DNA from: SAR86 cluster bacterium
Lineage (GTDB): Bacteria; Pseudomonadota; Gammaproteobacteria; Magnimaribacterales; Magnimaribacteraceae
Length of the DNA stretch: 64,000 nucleotides
NCBI GenBank assembly: GCA_023703575.1
Contig: CP097969.1
Coordinates: forward strand, 1-64,000
Direction: 5' to 3'
A program made the position numbers and the translations under genes. Under the pieces are notes generated by a model. The model searched no databases. It saw only the letters and a program-made list of their open reading frames with translations, and was not told where the DNA came from. This document shows positions 46,761-55,860 of this stretch, one piece after another; position 1 is the stretch's first letter, and every line of letters starts with the position of its first letter.

Positions 46761-48389
46761 TTGGAAGTACAATACGCATCCGTTTGGGAGAGAAATTCTG
46801 ATGTCATACCCGATAAAATTGCTCTCATCTGTGGAAATAATGAGGTCACATGGAAAGAATACGATGACAGGGCCGCAAGACTTGCTTCATTATTGTCTGA
46901 AGCAGGATTAGGAGATGATTCAAAGGTTGGACTTTATTTGCATAATTCCAATGAATATCTAGAGGCTCAGTACAGTGTTTTTAAAATTAAAGGTGTTCCA
47001 ATAAATGTGAACTATAGATATAAGGAAGAAGAGTTAGTTTATCTACTAGACAACTCAGATTCAGAGGCTGTTTTTTATCAAGGTTGCTATGCAGAACAAA
47101 TTAAGTCTATAAAAGACAAATTACCTAAAGTTAAACTTTATATACAAGTTGATGACGGAACTAATGAAGTTTTAAGTTTTGCAAAAGATTATGAGTCAAG
47201 CATTTCGACTTGTAATCCCATGGATAGGATAGAGCGCTCAAGTAGTAATATTTATATGCTCTATACAGGTGGAACGACTGGTATGCCAAAAGGTGTTATG
47301 TATGAGCACGAAGGCCATTTAACTGGCATGTTGAACACAGCTGGAGCTTGGGGACTGATCCCGGTTCAAGAAAAGATAGATATTGATTCTGTTGCGAAAG
47401 AAGTAAAGAAATTAGCCGACGAAGAAAGACTTCCAGTAAGCATACCAGCATGTCCATTGATGCACGGAACAGGTATGTGGTTAGGAGCAATCATTCCACA
47501 TCTTGTAGGTGGTACAGTGGTAACACTGCCTCAACTGGGATTTGATCCTGATAACTTATTGAAAGAGGTAGAACGAACAAATGCTAATAATGTTGTAATA
47601 GTTGGTGATGCCTTTGCAAAACCTATTATGGACGCTTTAGATAAAGCTGAAGCTGAAGGTAATCCTTATAATCTAGAATCAATAAATACAATAATATCAA
47701 GTGGAGTAATGTGGAGTTCCGAAGTTAAACAAGGACTTTTAAAGCACCATGACATGGTTCTAGTTGATGCAATGGGTTCTACTGAGGGAGGAATGGGATC
47801 CTCAAGAGCTTCGAGAGATAATCCTGCCGAAACTGCTAAGTTTGTTCTTAATCCAGGCGTTATTGTTATTACCGATGATGGTGAGATTGTTGAACCAGGA
47901 TCAGAAAAGATGGGAAAAATAGGCACAAGTGGATTGGTGCCACTGGGATACTTCAAGGACGAAAAAAAGTCTGCCGAGACTTTCAAGGAATTCCAAGGTA
48001 TTCGTTATAGCTTTCCAGGAGATTATGCAAAAGTTGAAGCTGATGGGACTATTACACTTCTCGGGCGTGGCAGTAATTGTATTAATACTGCTGGTGAGAA
48101 AGTTTATCCAGAGGAGGTTGAAGAGGCGATTAAGCGTCATGATGATATATATGATTGCCTTGTTGTGGGACTTCAGGATGATAGATTTGGTCAGAGAGTA
48201 GTTGCGCTAGCCTCCTTTCAGGAAGGAAAAGAAATTGGAGAGCAAGATCTCATCTCTTACACTCGAGAGCACTTAGCGGGTTATAAGCTTCCTAAACAAG
48301 TTTTATTTGTAGAAGAAGTTATGCGTGCACCAAATGGTAAAGCTAATTATAAGTGGGCAAAAGAAACAGCTGAAAGGGAATTAACATAG
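46761..48389 (+). CDS. Acyl-CoA synthetase (AMP-forming, ANL superfamily)
   Basis: The enzyme activates a carboxylic acid with ATP and CoA. Motifs: P-loop YTGGTTGMPKGVMYEH (about residue 171), DAMGSTEGGMGS (A5) and the hinge/A8 region GDYAKVEADGTITLLGRGS, with the C-terminal catalytic Lys in PNGKANYKWAK. AGGAGG (46750-46755) lies 5 bases before the TTG at 46761, so this start is well supported. 542 residues. Chain length or aromatic preference cannot be read from the sequence. Confidence 0.9.
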   Translation: MEVQYASVWERNSDVIPDKIALICGNNEVTWKEYDDRAARLASLLSEAGLGDDSKVGLYLHNSNEYLEAQYSVFKIKGVPINVNYRYKEEELVYLLDNSDSEAVFYQGCYAEQIKSIKDKLPKVKLYIQVDDGTNEVLSFAKDYESSISTCNPMDRIERSSSNIYMLYTGGTTGMPKGVMYEHEGHLTGMLNTAGAWGLIPVQEKIDIDSVAKEVKKLADEERLPVSIPACPLMHGTGMWLGAIIPHLVGGTVVTLPQLGFDPDNLLKEVERTNANNVVIVGDAFAKPIMDALDKAEAEGNPYNLESINTIISSGVMWSSEVKQGLLKHHDMVLVDAMGSTEGGMGSSRASRDNPAETAKFVLNPGVIVITDDGEIVEPGSEKMGKIGTSGLVPLGYFKDEKKSAETFKEFQGIRYSFPGDYAKVEADGTITLLGRGSNCINTAGEKVYPEEVEEAIKRHDDIYDCLVVGLQDDRFGQRVVALASFQEGKEIGEQDLISYTREHLAGYKLPKQVLFVEEVMRAPNGKANYKWAKETAERELT

Positions 48390-48399
48390 GAGAGTGTAA

Positions 48400-49059
48400 A
48401 TGGATGTGAGTGAAGCGGTAGATTCTAGGCTTTCTGTAAGAGAATTTTTGAAAAATCCTGTAGAGGATTCTTTGATAGCTGAGTTGTTAGAAAAGGCCTC
48501 TAGATCTGCTTCTGGAGGTAACTTACAGCCTTGGAAAGTCTACGTCATTAATAATGAAACTATGCAATCATTCCTTAAGTTTCAATCAGAATGGTCTGAA
48601 CCTGAGACTCCTGCTTATGCAATATATCCAGAAAAATTAAGTGAGCCGTATAGGACTTCACGTTTTGAGGTTGGTGAACAAATGTACTCCATACTTGGTA
48701 TAGAACGTGATGATAAGGAAGGTAGATTTAAGCAAATGCTTAAGAATTATGAGTTTTTTGGTGCTCCAGCGGCATTCTTTTGTTATGTAGATAGACAAAT
48801 GGGCACTCCACAATGGTCTGATCTGGGAATGTTTCTACAGACTTTTATGCTTCTTGCAATAGAAGCTGGACTTGATACTTGTGCACAAGAAGCTTGGTCA
48901 CTCAAACAAGAGAGTGTGACAGCTTTTGTAGAAGCACCACAAGAGGAAATGCTTTTTTGTGGTATGGCTATAGGTTACAGGGATACCAAAGCATCTATAA
49001 ACAAACTGAGAACAAATAGAAGACCAGTCGAAACTTGGGCTCACTTTCTTAAGAAGTAG
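48400..49059 (+). CDS. Nitroreductase family flavoprotein
   Basis: An FMN-binding oxidoreductase of 219 residues: DSRLSVREFLKNPV (phosphate-binding Arg/Ser), ASGGNLQPWKVYVIN and the late GMAIGYRD. Besides nitro compounds, such enzymes reduce quinones, enones and other unsaturated substrates. A good AGGAGAG site precedes the ATG, 10 bases after the acyl-CoA synthetase, which suggests one operon with it and the carotenoid oxygenase. It faces the amidohydrolase gene 4 bases away. Confidence 0.87.
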   Translation: MDVSEAVDSRLSVREFLKNPVEDSLIAELLEKASRSASGGNLQPWKVYVINNETMQSFLKFQSEWSEPETPAYAIYPEKLSEPYRTSRFEVGEQMYSILGIERDDKEGRFKQMLKNYEFFGAPAAFFCYVDRQMGTPQWSDLGMFLQTFMLLAIEAGLDTCAQEAWSLKQESVTAFVEAPQEEMLFCGMAIGYRDTKASINKLRTNRRPVETWAHFLKK

Positions 49060-49063
49060 TATC

Positions 49064-50704
49064 CTAGGCTGAATGTCTTAACACTTGACCTGCACGAGCA
49101 TTCGTAGGCTCTCCATCGAGAACATTAACTTGTCCATTGACGATCGTTGCTTTGAAGCCCTGTGACTTCTGTATATATCGCGGTGCATCACCCGGAAAGT
49201 CATTTACTAATACAGGTTGTAACTCACTCACCTCTTTAGGGCAAAATACATTTATGTCTGCCTTCATACCTATTTTTAAAGTGCCTCGATCCTTAAGACC
49301 AATCACCGCAGCTGGATCAGCTGTCATACGCTTGATAGCTTGAGGAAGGGTAAATACACCTGTTTTACGTACATAATGAGATAGTATGAAACTTGCCCAT
49401 CCCCCATCCATAATTTGAGATACATGTGCGCCGACATCACCAAGTCCAGGAATCAGGTTTTCGCTAGAGAAAAGATCTCCTTGCTCTTTAAGGTTGGTAC
49501 TAAACATGCGCCAGTTGAAAAGACCACGTCCTTGACTATCTTTTGTCAAACGTAAAAAAGTTTCAGCCCAGTGCTCAGAAGCAGATTTTGATAATTCGAT
49601 CAGATTCTGTGAGGAGTTATGATCGGGTGTATCTTCTAAGCCAAGAAAATAAACTTTTTGTAGAGGAATTTGACAAGATTTTGGTTCGCGAGCTTCTGCT
49701 ACTAATGCTTCACAAAAAGTCTCATCATTGATGGCTTTTAATCTACCATCAAAATCTTTTTCTCGTAGAATATCCCATGTTGGGCCTTGAATAGGCAGCC
49801 CAGCCTGAAGACCAAACATATAACCTGATCCACGTGTATGACTGGTACCGGTGATATTACGCCCCTCTGTATTCATTTCATCAAGATGCATTGCAGCCTT
49901 AGTTCCCGATCCTTCTTCTCCCGAACAACCATAGCTAAATAAAACTCTACTACCTTCTGTCTCAGCCACTGACTTCATTACTTCAGCATCTGCACCAACA
50001 AGCTGCATTAAGGCATCTCGAGGTCCTACAACCTTTGCAATTTCAACAAGTTCAGAACACTCTGCAAAGGTTCCTGGAATTGAACGTCCATCTGGAGCTT
50101 TGTGCGGTTCGTAACGATTAGTTGAAAATCCAACAGCACCATCTTCTATTGCCTTTTCTACAATATCAGCCATCTGCTGCTTTTCAGCATCAGTCGCTTG
50201 CTCATCAAAAGATCGATCACCCATAACGTAATAACGAACAGCACAATGACCAACGAGACCAGCAACATTCAGAGAAGGTTTAAGTTCTTCCAACATATCG
50301 AGGTATTGACCATAGTGCTCCCAATTCCACGGAAGTCCGGAGAGAATGGCTTGCTTAGGAATATCTTCTACCGTTTCCATCATACCAGCTAGAATTTCCG
50401 TATCTTCAGGCTTACAAGGAGCAAAAGTAAGTCCACAGTTGCCAATCAAAGCCGTAGTGACGCCGTGCCAGCAAATTGGGGTCATTTGAGGATCCCAGCC
50501 AATTTGGGCATCCAGGTGAGTATGGATATCAACAAAGCCAGGGGAAACTGTCATACCTTCAGCATCAATAATCTCAGCTGCCTCTCCATTTACCTCCCCA
50601 ATTTCAGTTATAAGTCCATCTTTGATTGCGATATCTCCAGAATAAGCATCCGAGCCAGTTCCATCTATGATATTTCCATTTTTTATTATTAGATCATGTT
50701 GCAT
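49064..50704 (-). CDS. N-acyl-D-amino-acid deacylase-like amidohydrolase
   Basis: An amidohydrolase-superfamily enzyme of 546 residues. The metal site starts PGFVDIHTHLDAQIGWDP, followed by ALIGNCGLTFAPC with the bridging-Cys position of D-aminoacylases, HTRGSGYMFG and, near the C-terminus, KRMTADPAAVIGLKDRGTLK. It could remove an acyl group from D-amino acids or act on related cyclic amides. It is a single gene, with tRNA-Arg about 100 bases upstream on the same strand. Confidence 0.83.
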   Translation of the reverse strand: MQHDLIIKNGNIIDGTGSDAYSGDIAIKDGLITEIGEVNGEAAEIIDAEGMTVSPGFVDIHTHLDAQIGWDPQMTPICWHGVTTALIGNCGLTFAPCKPEDTEILAGMMETVEDIPKQAILSGLPWNWEHYGQYLDMLEELKPSLNVAGLVGHCAVRYYVMGDRSFDEQATDAEKQQMADIVEKAIEDGAVGFSTNRYEPHKAPDGRSIPGTFAECSELVEIAKVVGPRDALMQLVGADAEVMKSVAETEGSRVLFSYGCSGEEGSGTKAAMHLDEMNTEGRNITGTSHTRGSGYMFGLQAGLPIQGPTWDILREKDFDGRLKAINDETFCEALVAEAREPKSCQIPLQKVYFLGLEDTPDHNSSQNLIELSKSASEHWAETFLRLTKDSQGRGLFNWRMFSTNLKEQGDLFSSENLIPGLGDVGAHVSQIMDGGWASFILSHYVRKTGVFTLPQAIKRMTADPAAVIGLKDRGTLKIGMKADINVFCPKEVSELQPVLVNDFPGDAPRYIQKSQGFKATIVNGQVNVLDGEPTNARAGQVLRHSA

Positions 50705-50805
50705 AATTTATCCCTCTAAAACATAGTATATACAAAGAAAGTAAACTCACTCCAGCAAAAAAAAAGTAAAAAACTAACTTTTTTAAACAGTTAATCATCA
50801 TTTAA

Positions 50806-50880
50806 TGGGCTAGACAGGATTTGAACCTGTGACCTTCTGCTCCGGAGGCAGACGCTCTATCCTAGCTGAGCTACTAGCCC
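50806..50880 (-). tRNA. tRNA-Arg, anticodon CCG
   Basis: The minus strand folds into a full cloverleaf: acceptor GGGCTAG/CTAGCCC with discriminator A, D arm GCTC/GAGC, anticodon stem TCTGC/GCAGA with loop CTCCGGA (anticodon CCG, reading CGG), and T arm ACAGG/CCTGT with TTCAAAT. The 3' CCA is not encoded, so it must be added after transcription. The flanks (50705-50805 and 50881-50967) hold no gene. Confidence 0.95.
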
Positions 50881-50931
50881 AGAATAGATTATATATCTAT
50901 CTCAATATCTATTTTATTAATACACCAGCCC

Positions 50932-50940
50932 TGATATTAT
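50932..50940 (+). promoter_or_regulatory. Extended -10 promoter before the glutaryl-CoA dehydrogenase gene
   Basis: TGATATTAT gives a TGN extension with a TATTAT hexamer, about 28 bases before the ATG at 50968. No good -35 is seen. GGAG at about 50959 serves as ribosome site. Confidence 0.4.
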
Positions 50941-50967
50941 GCCCCTTCTTTTAGTCGTGGAGTAAAT

Positions 50968-52149
50968 ATGGCAAGTAATTCTTGGCAATCAATTAATTGG
51001 AAGGATCCTTTTTTGCTTGAGCAGCAGCTGTCTGATGATCAAAGAATGGTGAGAGATACTGCTAATCAGTTCGCTCAAGAAAAACTTTTGCCAAGAGTAA
51101 GAGATGCTTTTAGAAGTGAGGAAACTGATCCTGGAATATTTAAAGAAATGGGCTCTGTAGGCTTATTAGGTTCAACTATACAAGGCTATGATTGCCCAGG
51201 TGTTGACTACATGAGTTATGGGCTAATTGCGAGGGAGGTAGAAAGAGTTGATTCTGGATATAGATCTATGATGAGTGTTCAATCCTCTTTAGTTATGTAT
51301 CCAATTTATGCTTTTGGCTCTGAAGTACAAAAAGAGAAATATTTACCATCCTTAGCCAAAGGTGAAAAGATTGGTTGCTTTGGTTTGACAGAACCAGACT
51401 ATGGATCAGATGCTGGCGGTTTAATAACAAGAGCAAAGAGTGTCGATGGTGGATACTCATTAACTGGTGCAAAAATGTGGATATCAAATAGTCCTATAGC
51501 AGACGTTTTTGTTGTTTGGGCTAAGGATGATGAGGGAAAAATAAAAGGATTTATTCTTGAAAAAGGGATGGAAGGACTTAGCGCCCCAAAGATAGAAGGA
51601 AAATTGGCATTAAGGGCCTCTGTTACCGGTCAGATAGTTATGGACGAAGTGTTTGTTGAAGAGAGTCAGATGCTTCCAAACATTGAAGGTCTCAAAGGAC
51701 CATTCAGTTGCTTAAATAATGCAAGATACGGAATTGCTTGGGGAGCTCTAGGTGCAGCCGAAACTTGCTGGCATACTGCTCGAGATTACGTAATGGATAG
51801 AAAACAATTTGATAGACCACTTGGCTCCAATCAAATTATCCAATTAAAGTTAGCTGATATGCAGACTGACATAAGTATTGGATTACAAGGATGCTATCGC
51901 GCAGGCCAACTAATGAATGACAACAACATCTCTCCAGAATTAATTTCACTTATAAAACGCAACTCAACCGGAAAAGCACTTGAGATAGCTAGAAAATCTA
52001 GAGATATGCTTGGAGGAAATGGAATATCAGATGAGTATCCAATTATGAGGCATATGGTAAATTTAGAAGTTGTAAATACTTACGAGGGAACTAGCGATAT
52101 TCACGCCTTGATTTTGGGACGAACACAAACAGATATACCTGCGTTTTAG
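50968..52149 (+). CDS. gcdH: Glutaryl-CoA dehydrogenase
   Basis: GcdH oxidises and decarboxylates glutaryl-CoA to crotonyl-CoA in lysine and aromatic breakdown. In this acyl-CoA dehydrogenase of 393 residues the group-specific residues are visible: [16 protein letters not shown] with the substrate-carboxylate Arg, [15 protein letters not shown], and the catalytic Glu in [16 protein letters not shown]. It stands alone between tRNA-Arg and the cupredoxin gene with its own extended -10 promoter. Confidence 0.92.
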   Translation: MASNSWQSINWKDPFLLEQQLSDDQRMVRDTANQFAQEKLLPRVRDAFRSEETDPGIFKEMGSVGLLGSTIQGYDCPGVDYMSYGLIAREVERVDSGYRSMMSVQSSLVMYPIYAFGSEVQKEKYLPSLAKGEKIGCFGLTEPDYGSDAGGLITRAKSVDGGYSLTGAKMWISNSPIADVFVVWAKDDEGKIKGFILEKGMEGLSAPKIEGKLALRASVTGQIVMDEVFVEESQMLPNIEGLKGPFSCLNNARYGIAWGALGAAETCWHTARDYVMDRKQFDRPLGSNQIIQLKLADMQTDISIGLQGCYRAGQLMNDNNISPELISLIKRNSTGKALEIARKSRDMLGGNGISDEYPIMRHMVNLEVVNTYEGTSDIHALILGRTQTDIPAF

Positions 52150-52222
52150 TTCTATTTTTCAAGACTACCTAGTTTTATTGTTTTATAATGCAGCCCGCTC
52201 GATCTTCAGAAATCTATAATAT

Positions 52223-52810
52223 ATGAAAAATTCAAAATTCTTCTTGATACTAACAATCGGTTTTGTATTGAGCCTCAGTGCCTCGGAAGCGCAAAAAGCA
52301 ATTGAAATGAGGATTGCTCCTGTAGGATCTATTTGCCTAGAGGGACAGGATTGCGGCTCGGCTGCTCCTGCAGCGTCTCAAGCGATGGCCCCTGTAAATG
52401 ATTTACCCAAAATAGAGCTTTCTGAAGGATCTGAACATATTGTTAAAATGTTAAATTCAGGTGTTGATGGAACTATGGTTTTTGAACCTGCTGTGATCAA
52501 AGTCTCTGTAGGCGACACAATTCACTTTAAAGCTACTGATCTTTCTCATAATTCTGCTTCTATGCCTGGGATGATTCCATCTGGAGCTGATAGTTGGGCC
52601 GGCGCTCTGAGTCAGGATATTTCAGTAAAACTAGATAAAGAGGGAATCTATGTGTACCAGTGCGATCCTCACGTAATGATGGCTATGGTAGGTGTTATAC
52701 AAGTTGGTGAAGCTGTTAACATGGCAGAAGTGAAAGAGGCGGCTTCCAATCAAAAAGCAACCTTTATTATGAACGGAACGAGGCTAGATCAATATCTTTC
52801 TCAGCTTTAG
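52223..52810 (+). CDS. Pseudoazurin/plastocyanin-like cupredoxin with cytochrome c5-like lead
   Basis: A periplasmic type I copper protein. A signal peptide ends near ASEA. Residues about 28-45 read MRIAPVGSICLEGQDCG, which recalls the segment before the haem motif in cytochrome c5-type proteins, but no CxxCH follows. The cupredoxin domain (about 70-175) keeps the copper ligands: His in DLSHNSASMPGMI, Cys in YVYQCDPHVMMAM, then His and Met. 195 residues. Its stop shares 3 bases with that of the convergent HAD gene. Confidence 0.82.
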   Translation: MKNSKFFLILTIGFVLSLSASEAQKAIEMRIAPVGSICLEGQDCGSAAPAASQAMAPVNDLPKIELSEGSEHIVKMLNSGVDGTMVFEPAVIKVSVGDTIHFKATDLSHNSASMPGMIPSGADSWAGALSQDISVKLDKEGIYVYQCDPHVMMAMVGVIQVGEAVNMAEVKEAASNQKATFIMNGTRLDQYLSQL

Positions 52811-53499
52811 ATAGTTTTCAGCAGGGCAGGTAATTCTCTCCAATCAGAAAAGCTAGGTACCTGAATATCTAATTCTAACTCTCCTTCATTTTCATTGAAC
52901 CATACAGGCTTGCAGCCGAAATCATAACTAGCCTGCACATCATTGATTGGATGGTCTCCAATATGACATATTTCTCGTGCCTGCAGACCGGTCGCTTCTA
53001 GTGCTGCTTCAAACATTTCTGGATTGGGTTTATGAGTATTTAGCTCTGCCGGGGAAAGAATGTAGTCGAAATAATCTGATATCCCGATCATATCAAGATC
53101 AGCATTTCCATTTGTTATGACTCCTAGAGAATATTCATCTTTTAATATATCTAGAGTTGAGATCACATGATCATAGAAAGTTACATTATTTCGTCCCTTA
53201 AAAAATATTTTGAAAGCACCTTCAGCCATACTTTGCGATTCACCATCAGTATATCCAGATCTAATACTTGCATCATAGAATATTTTTTGTCTAAGCTCAG
53301 ATAGTCTATTGATTAGACTTGGATCAGTTCTTAGAAGTTTATCTCTTATTTCAATACTCGCTTCTCTGGTTAGGGAGTTTAGGACCCCTGGATAATTATC
53401 TTTAATCCAATTCCTAGAATTTTTTTCAGCCTCCATAATGGTCGGCATAAGAGGCCAAAAAGTATCATCTAGATCAAAAGATATTGATTTAATTGTCAT
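52807..53499 (-). CDS. HAD-family phosphatase, YigB-like
   Basis: A HAD hydrolase with nucleophile motif SFDLDDTFWPLMP, motif II VITNGNAD and motif III/IV HIGDHPINDVQASYDFG. Gene order after xerC is that of YigB, a riboflavin-pathway phosphatase, so that function is likely but inferred. The frame opens at 53538, but the ATG at 53499 preceded by GGAG is the natural start and overlaps the xerC end by 11 bases. 230 residues. Confidence 0.85.
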   Translation of the reverse strand: MTIKSISFDLDDTFWPLMPTIMEAEKNSRNWIKDNYPGVLNSLTREASIEIRDKLLRTDPSLINRLSELRQKIFYDASIRSGYTDGESQSMAEGAFKIFFKGRNNVTFYDHVISTLDILKDEYSLGVITNGNADLDMIGISDYFDYILSPAELNTHKPNPEMFEAALEATGLQAREICHIGDHPINDVQASYDFGCKPVWFNENEGELELDIQVPSFSDWRELPALLKTI

Positions 53500-54400
53500 T
53501 TTTAGCTCCTTTTTTTGCTCGTGGGTGGGCTTTGTCATAAATCTTTGAGAGATGTTGAAAGTCCAATTTTGTATATATTTGCGTAGTACCGATATCTGAA
53601 TGGCCGAGCATTTCTTGAACTGCTCTTAAGTCTCCACTTGATTCGAGTACATGACTTGCAAAAGAATGTCTTAACATATGAGGATTAATTCCTGGAAGGC
53701 CCCTTTTAAGGCATAATTTTTCAAGTCTAAGTTGAATAGACCTTGCAGAAATACGGCTTCCCTTATTATTTAGAAATATTGCATTTGTCTGAGTCTCTTT
53801 AGATTCCAACATTTCATTTCTATAAATAATCCAATCTCTTAATGACTGAACAGCTTTTGTTCCAACTGGAACAATACGAGTTTTATTTCCCTTTCCAGTT
53901 ACTACACATGTTCTCTCTTTAAGATCAAGGTCCTCAAGGTCCAATTTACAAATTTCTGATAAACGTAGTCCAGAAGAATATAAAAGCTCTGCGATGGCCT
54001 TATCTCTTATTTCTATCATTCCTTTAGGTTTAAAGTCCAATAGTCTTTGAACTAAATCAGCATCCATTGCCTTAGGCAGAAGCTGGGCTGATTTAGGTGA
54101 AACTATATTTTTTGCAGGATTCAACTTAATTTTTCCTTCGGCGAGTAAATATTCATAAAAAGTTCTACACGAAGACAATAATCTCTGAATACTCCTAGGG
54201 CTTAAACCCCTTCGCCTTTCATTATTGATAAAGGTTCTTATGTCATGTTCATTTACATTTTTCCAATCCTGTCTGTCATTGGTGGAAAGATATTGGGATA
54301 GTTTTTCTAAATCTCTTTGATAACCTTTAAGAGTGTGCGGTGAATATTGTTTTACCGATTCTAAGTAAGATAGAAAAACTTTTATTTCAGTACCAAGCAT
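53489..54400 (-). CDS. xerC: Site-specific tyrosine recombinase XerC
   Basis: XerC with XerD resolves chromosome dimers at dif. The N-terminal SAM-like domain shows YLESVKQYSPHTLKGYQRDL; the catalytic residues are in YSSGLRLSEIC (Arg), GKGNKTRIVP (Lys), MLRHSFASHVL (His, Arg), LGHSDIGTTQIYTKL (His, Tyr). The 303-residue length is standard. The context DUF484-xerC-yigB separates it from phage integrases and from XerD. Confidence 0.93.
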   Translation of the reverse strand: MLGTEIKVFLSYLESVKQYSPHTLKGYQRDLEKLSQYLSTNDRQDWKNVNEHDIRTFINNERRRGLSPRSIQRLLSSCRTFYEYLLAEGKIKLNPAKNIVSPKSAQLLPKAMDADLVQRLLDFKPKGMIEIRDKAIAELLYSSGLRLSEICKLDLEDLDLKERTCVVTGKGNKTRIVPVGTKAVQSLRDWIIYRNEMLESKETQTNAIFLNNKGSRISARSIQLRLEKLCLKRGLPGINPHMLRHSFASHVLESSGDLRAVQEMLGHSDIGTTQIYTKLDFQHLSKIYDKAHPRAKKGAKNDN

Positions 54401-55063
54401 TTAAAAATTGTTTCTATCGATAAGCTTGGATAGAGTTTCTGCTACAAATTCTAAAAATAATGAATCATTTTCCTTTGAATACATATCTTCATTTTTAGAA
54501 CCCAATGCAAGCATTCCAGGGCAATCAGTATTTTTGATGGGAACTAAAACACAATCTTTAATTTTTGTTTTTTTGTCAAAAATATAGTTTGATTCTTGTT
54601 TATCCAAGGGGCCGCAATATATATCTGAAGCATTATATTTTTTTCCAATTTGTTTATGCGCCCGTTTGGCATCAAGAATTCTACCTCTAGGTAAGTTAGG
54701 ATTTTCTTTAAAAAATAGAACTTTACAGGCATCTGCTTGAAATTTTTTTGAGAAAGAATTTTCCGTTGTTGCGATTACATCCGTTAAGTTTTTGCACACA
54801 ATTAAATCTAAGATGAGTTTTTTAGTTTTTTCGAAAATACCTTCATTAGCTTTTGCTATTTCAAGCAATTCAAGTAAGTTTCCGGAGGTCGATTCGTAGT
54901 TCTTTCTAAGAACTTCAACTTGTTTTTGAATCAAAGAAACTGCTCCTCCAGTTTTATGAACTATTTCTATTGAATCTAATATATGGGAATTGTTCGAAAG
55001 GAAGTCAGGGTTTAGGACCAGAAATTCTTCTACTTGCTTTGCATCAATGGATTTTTTTGGCAT
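54401..55063 (-). CDS. DUF484 (YigA) GAF-like protein
   Basis: A 220-residue protein of the DUF484 family, always next to xerC in gammaproteobacteria. The N-terminal VEEFLVLNPDFLSNNSHIL, a predicted coiled-coil helix (about residues 35-75) and a GAF-like C-terminal half are typical; no enzymatic motif is seen. Function unknown. It abuts xerC without a gap and shares one base with the dapF stop. Confidence 0.85.
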   Translation of the reverse strand: MPKKSIDAKQVEEFLVLNPDFLSNNSHILDSIEIVHKTGGAVSLIQKQVEVLRKNYESTSGNLLELLEIAKANEGIFEKTKKLILDLIVCKNLTDVIATTENSFSKKFQADACKVLFFKENPNLPRGRILDAKRAHKQIGKKYNASDIYCGPLDKQESNYIFDKKTKIKDCVLVPIKNTDCPGMLALGSKNEDMYSKENDSLFLEFVAETLSKLIDRNNF

Positions 55064-55854
55064 TAAATTTCGATTTCTATTTCTTCTAAAAAAGTTGCAG
55101 AACCTTCAGCATATATTTTCCTTGATCCTATCTTATAGTCTACCAAAATGCTTCCTTGTTTGAAGTTTACCTTTACCGGTGATGACATTGCTTTATTTGA
55201 TATGCCTATTACAGCAGCGGCGCAAGCCCCACTGCCACATGCCAAGGTCTCTCCAACACCTCTTTCGTAAACTTTTAGATTGATCTCATTATCATTAACT
55301 TTATTTGCTAAACCAAAGTTAACCCCATCCGGAAATAATTTATTAGTTTGTAGCTTTTCACCCATAACACTGAGATCTACTTTAGAGTCTCTATCTACAA
55401 ATGTTACTCCGTGTGGATTTCCAAGTTCTATACATTCTAGAAATAGCTCTCGCCCTTCAATATTCAATGTAACCTGATTGATTTCTTCTAAAATCTCAAA
55501 AGAAGCTGAAAACCTATCTTCACTCAATGACTCTAGGTACCAGATACCTCCATCAGTATTAACTTTAACTTTCTTTGAAGCACATAAAGAGTGATCTTCT
55601 AAAAATTTAGAAACACACCTTGCGCCATTGATGCAATTTGACGCAATAGAACCATCGTTGTTGTATATTTTTGCATCGAAATCATTTTTCGGTTCTTTTG
55701 GAGGCAATACCAATATCAGTTGATCAAAATCTATTTTGTGATTTTGATATATTTTAAGTACATCTTCTGAATTGATAGAAATATCATTTCTTAAAGAATC
55801 AATGATGGCAATGATATTCCCAAGCCCTGAGTAAATATATAAGTCTATTGGCAT
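55063..55854 (-). CDS. dapF: Diaminopimelate epimerase
   Basis: DapF converts LL- to meso-diaminopimelate for peptidoglycan and lysine. The two catalytic Cys are present: SNCINGARCVS (about residue 73) and LACGSGACAAAV (about 209), with ERGVGET before the second. The usual CGNGxR reads CINGAR here, with Ile for Gly. 263 residues. It lies 6 bases after lysA, the next enzyme in the pathway. Confidence 0.93.
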   Translation of the reverse strand: MPIDLYIYSGLGNIIAIIDSLRNDISINSEDVLKIYQNHKIDFDQLILVLPPKEPKNDFDAKIYNNDGSIASNCINGARCVSKFLEDHSLCASKKVKVNTDGGIWYLESLSEDRFSASFEILEEINQVTLNIEGRELFLECIELGNPHGVTFVDRDSKVDLSVMGEKLQTNKLFPDGVNFGLANKVNDNEINLKVYERGVGETLACGSGACAAAVIGISNKAMSSPVKVNFKQGSILVDYKIGSRKIYAEGSATFLEEIEIEI

Positions 55855-55860
55855 GACTGA

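Noticed and set aside
53500-53538. Longer start of the YigB-like gene at 53538
   Set aside because: It lies inside xerC; ATG at 53499 has a GGAG site and gives the normal HAD N-terminus.
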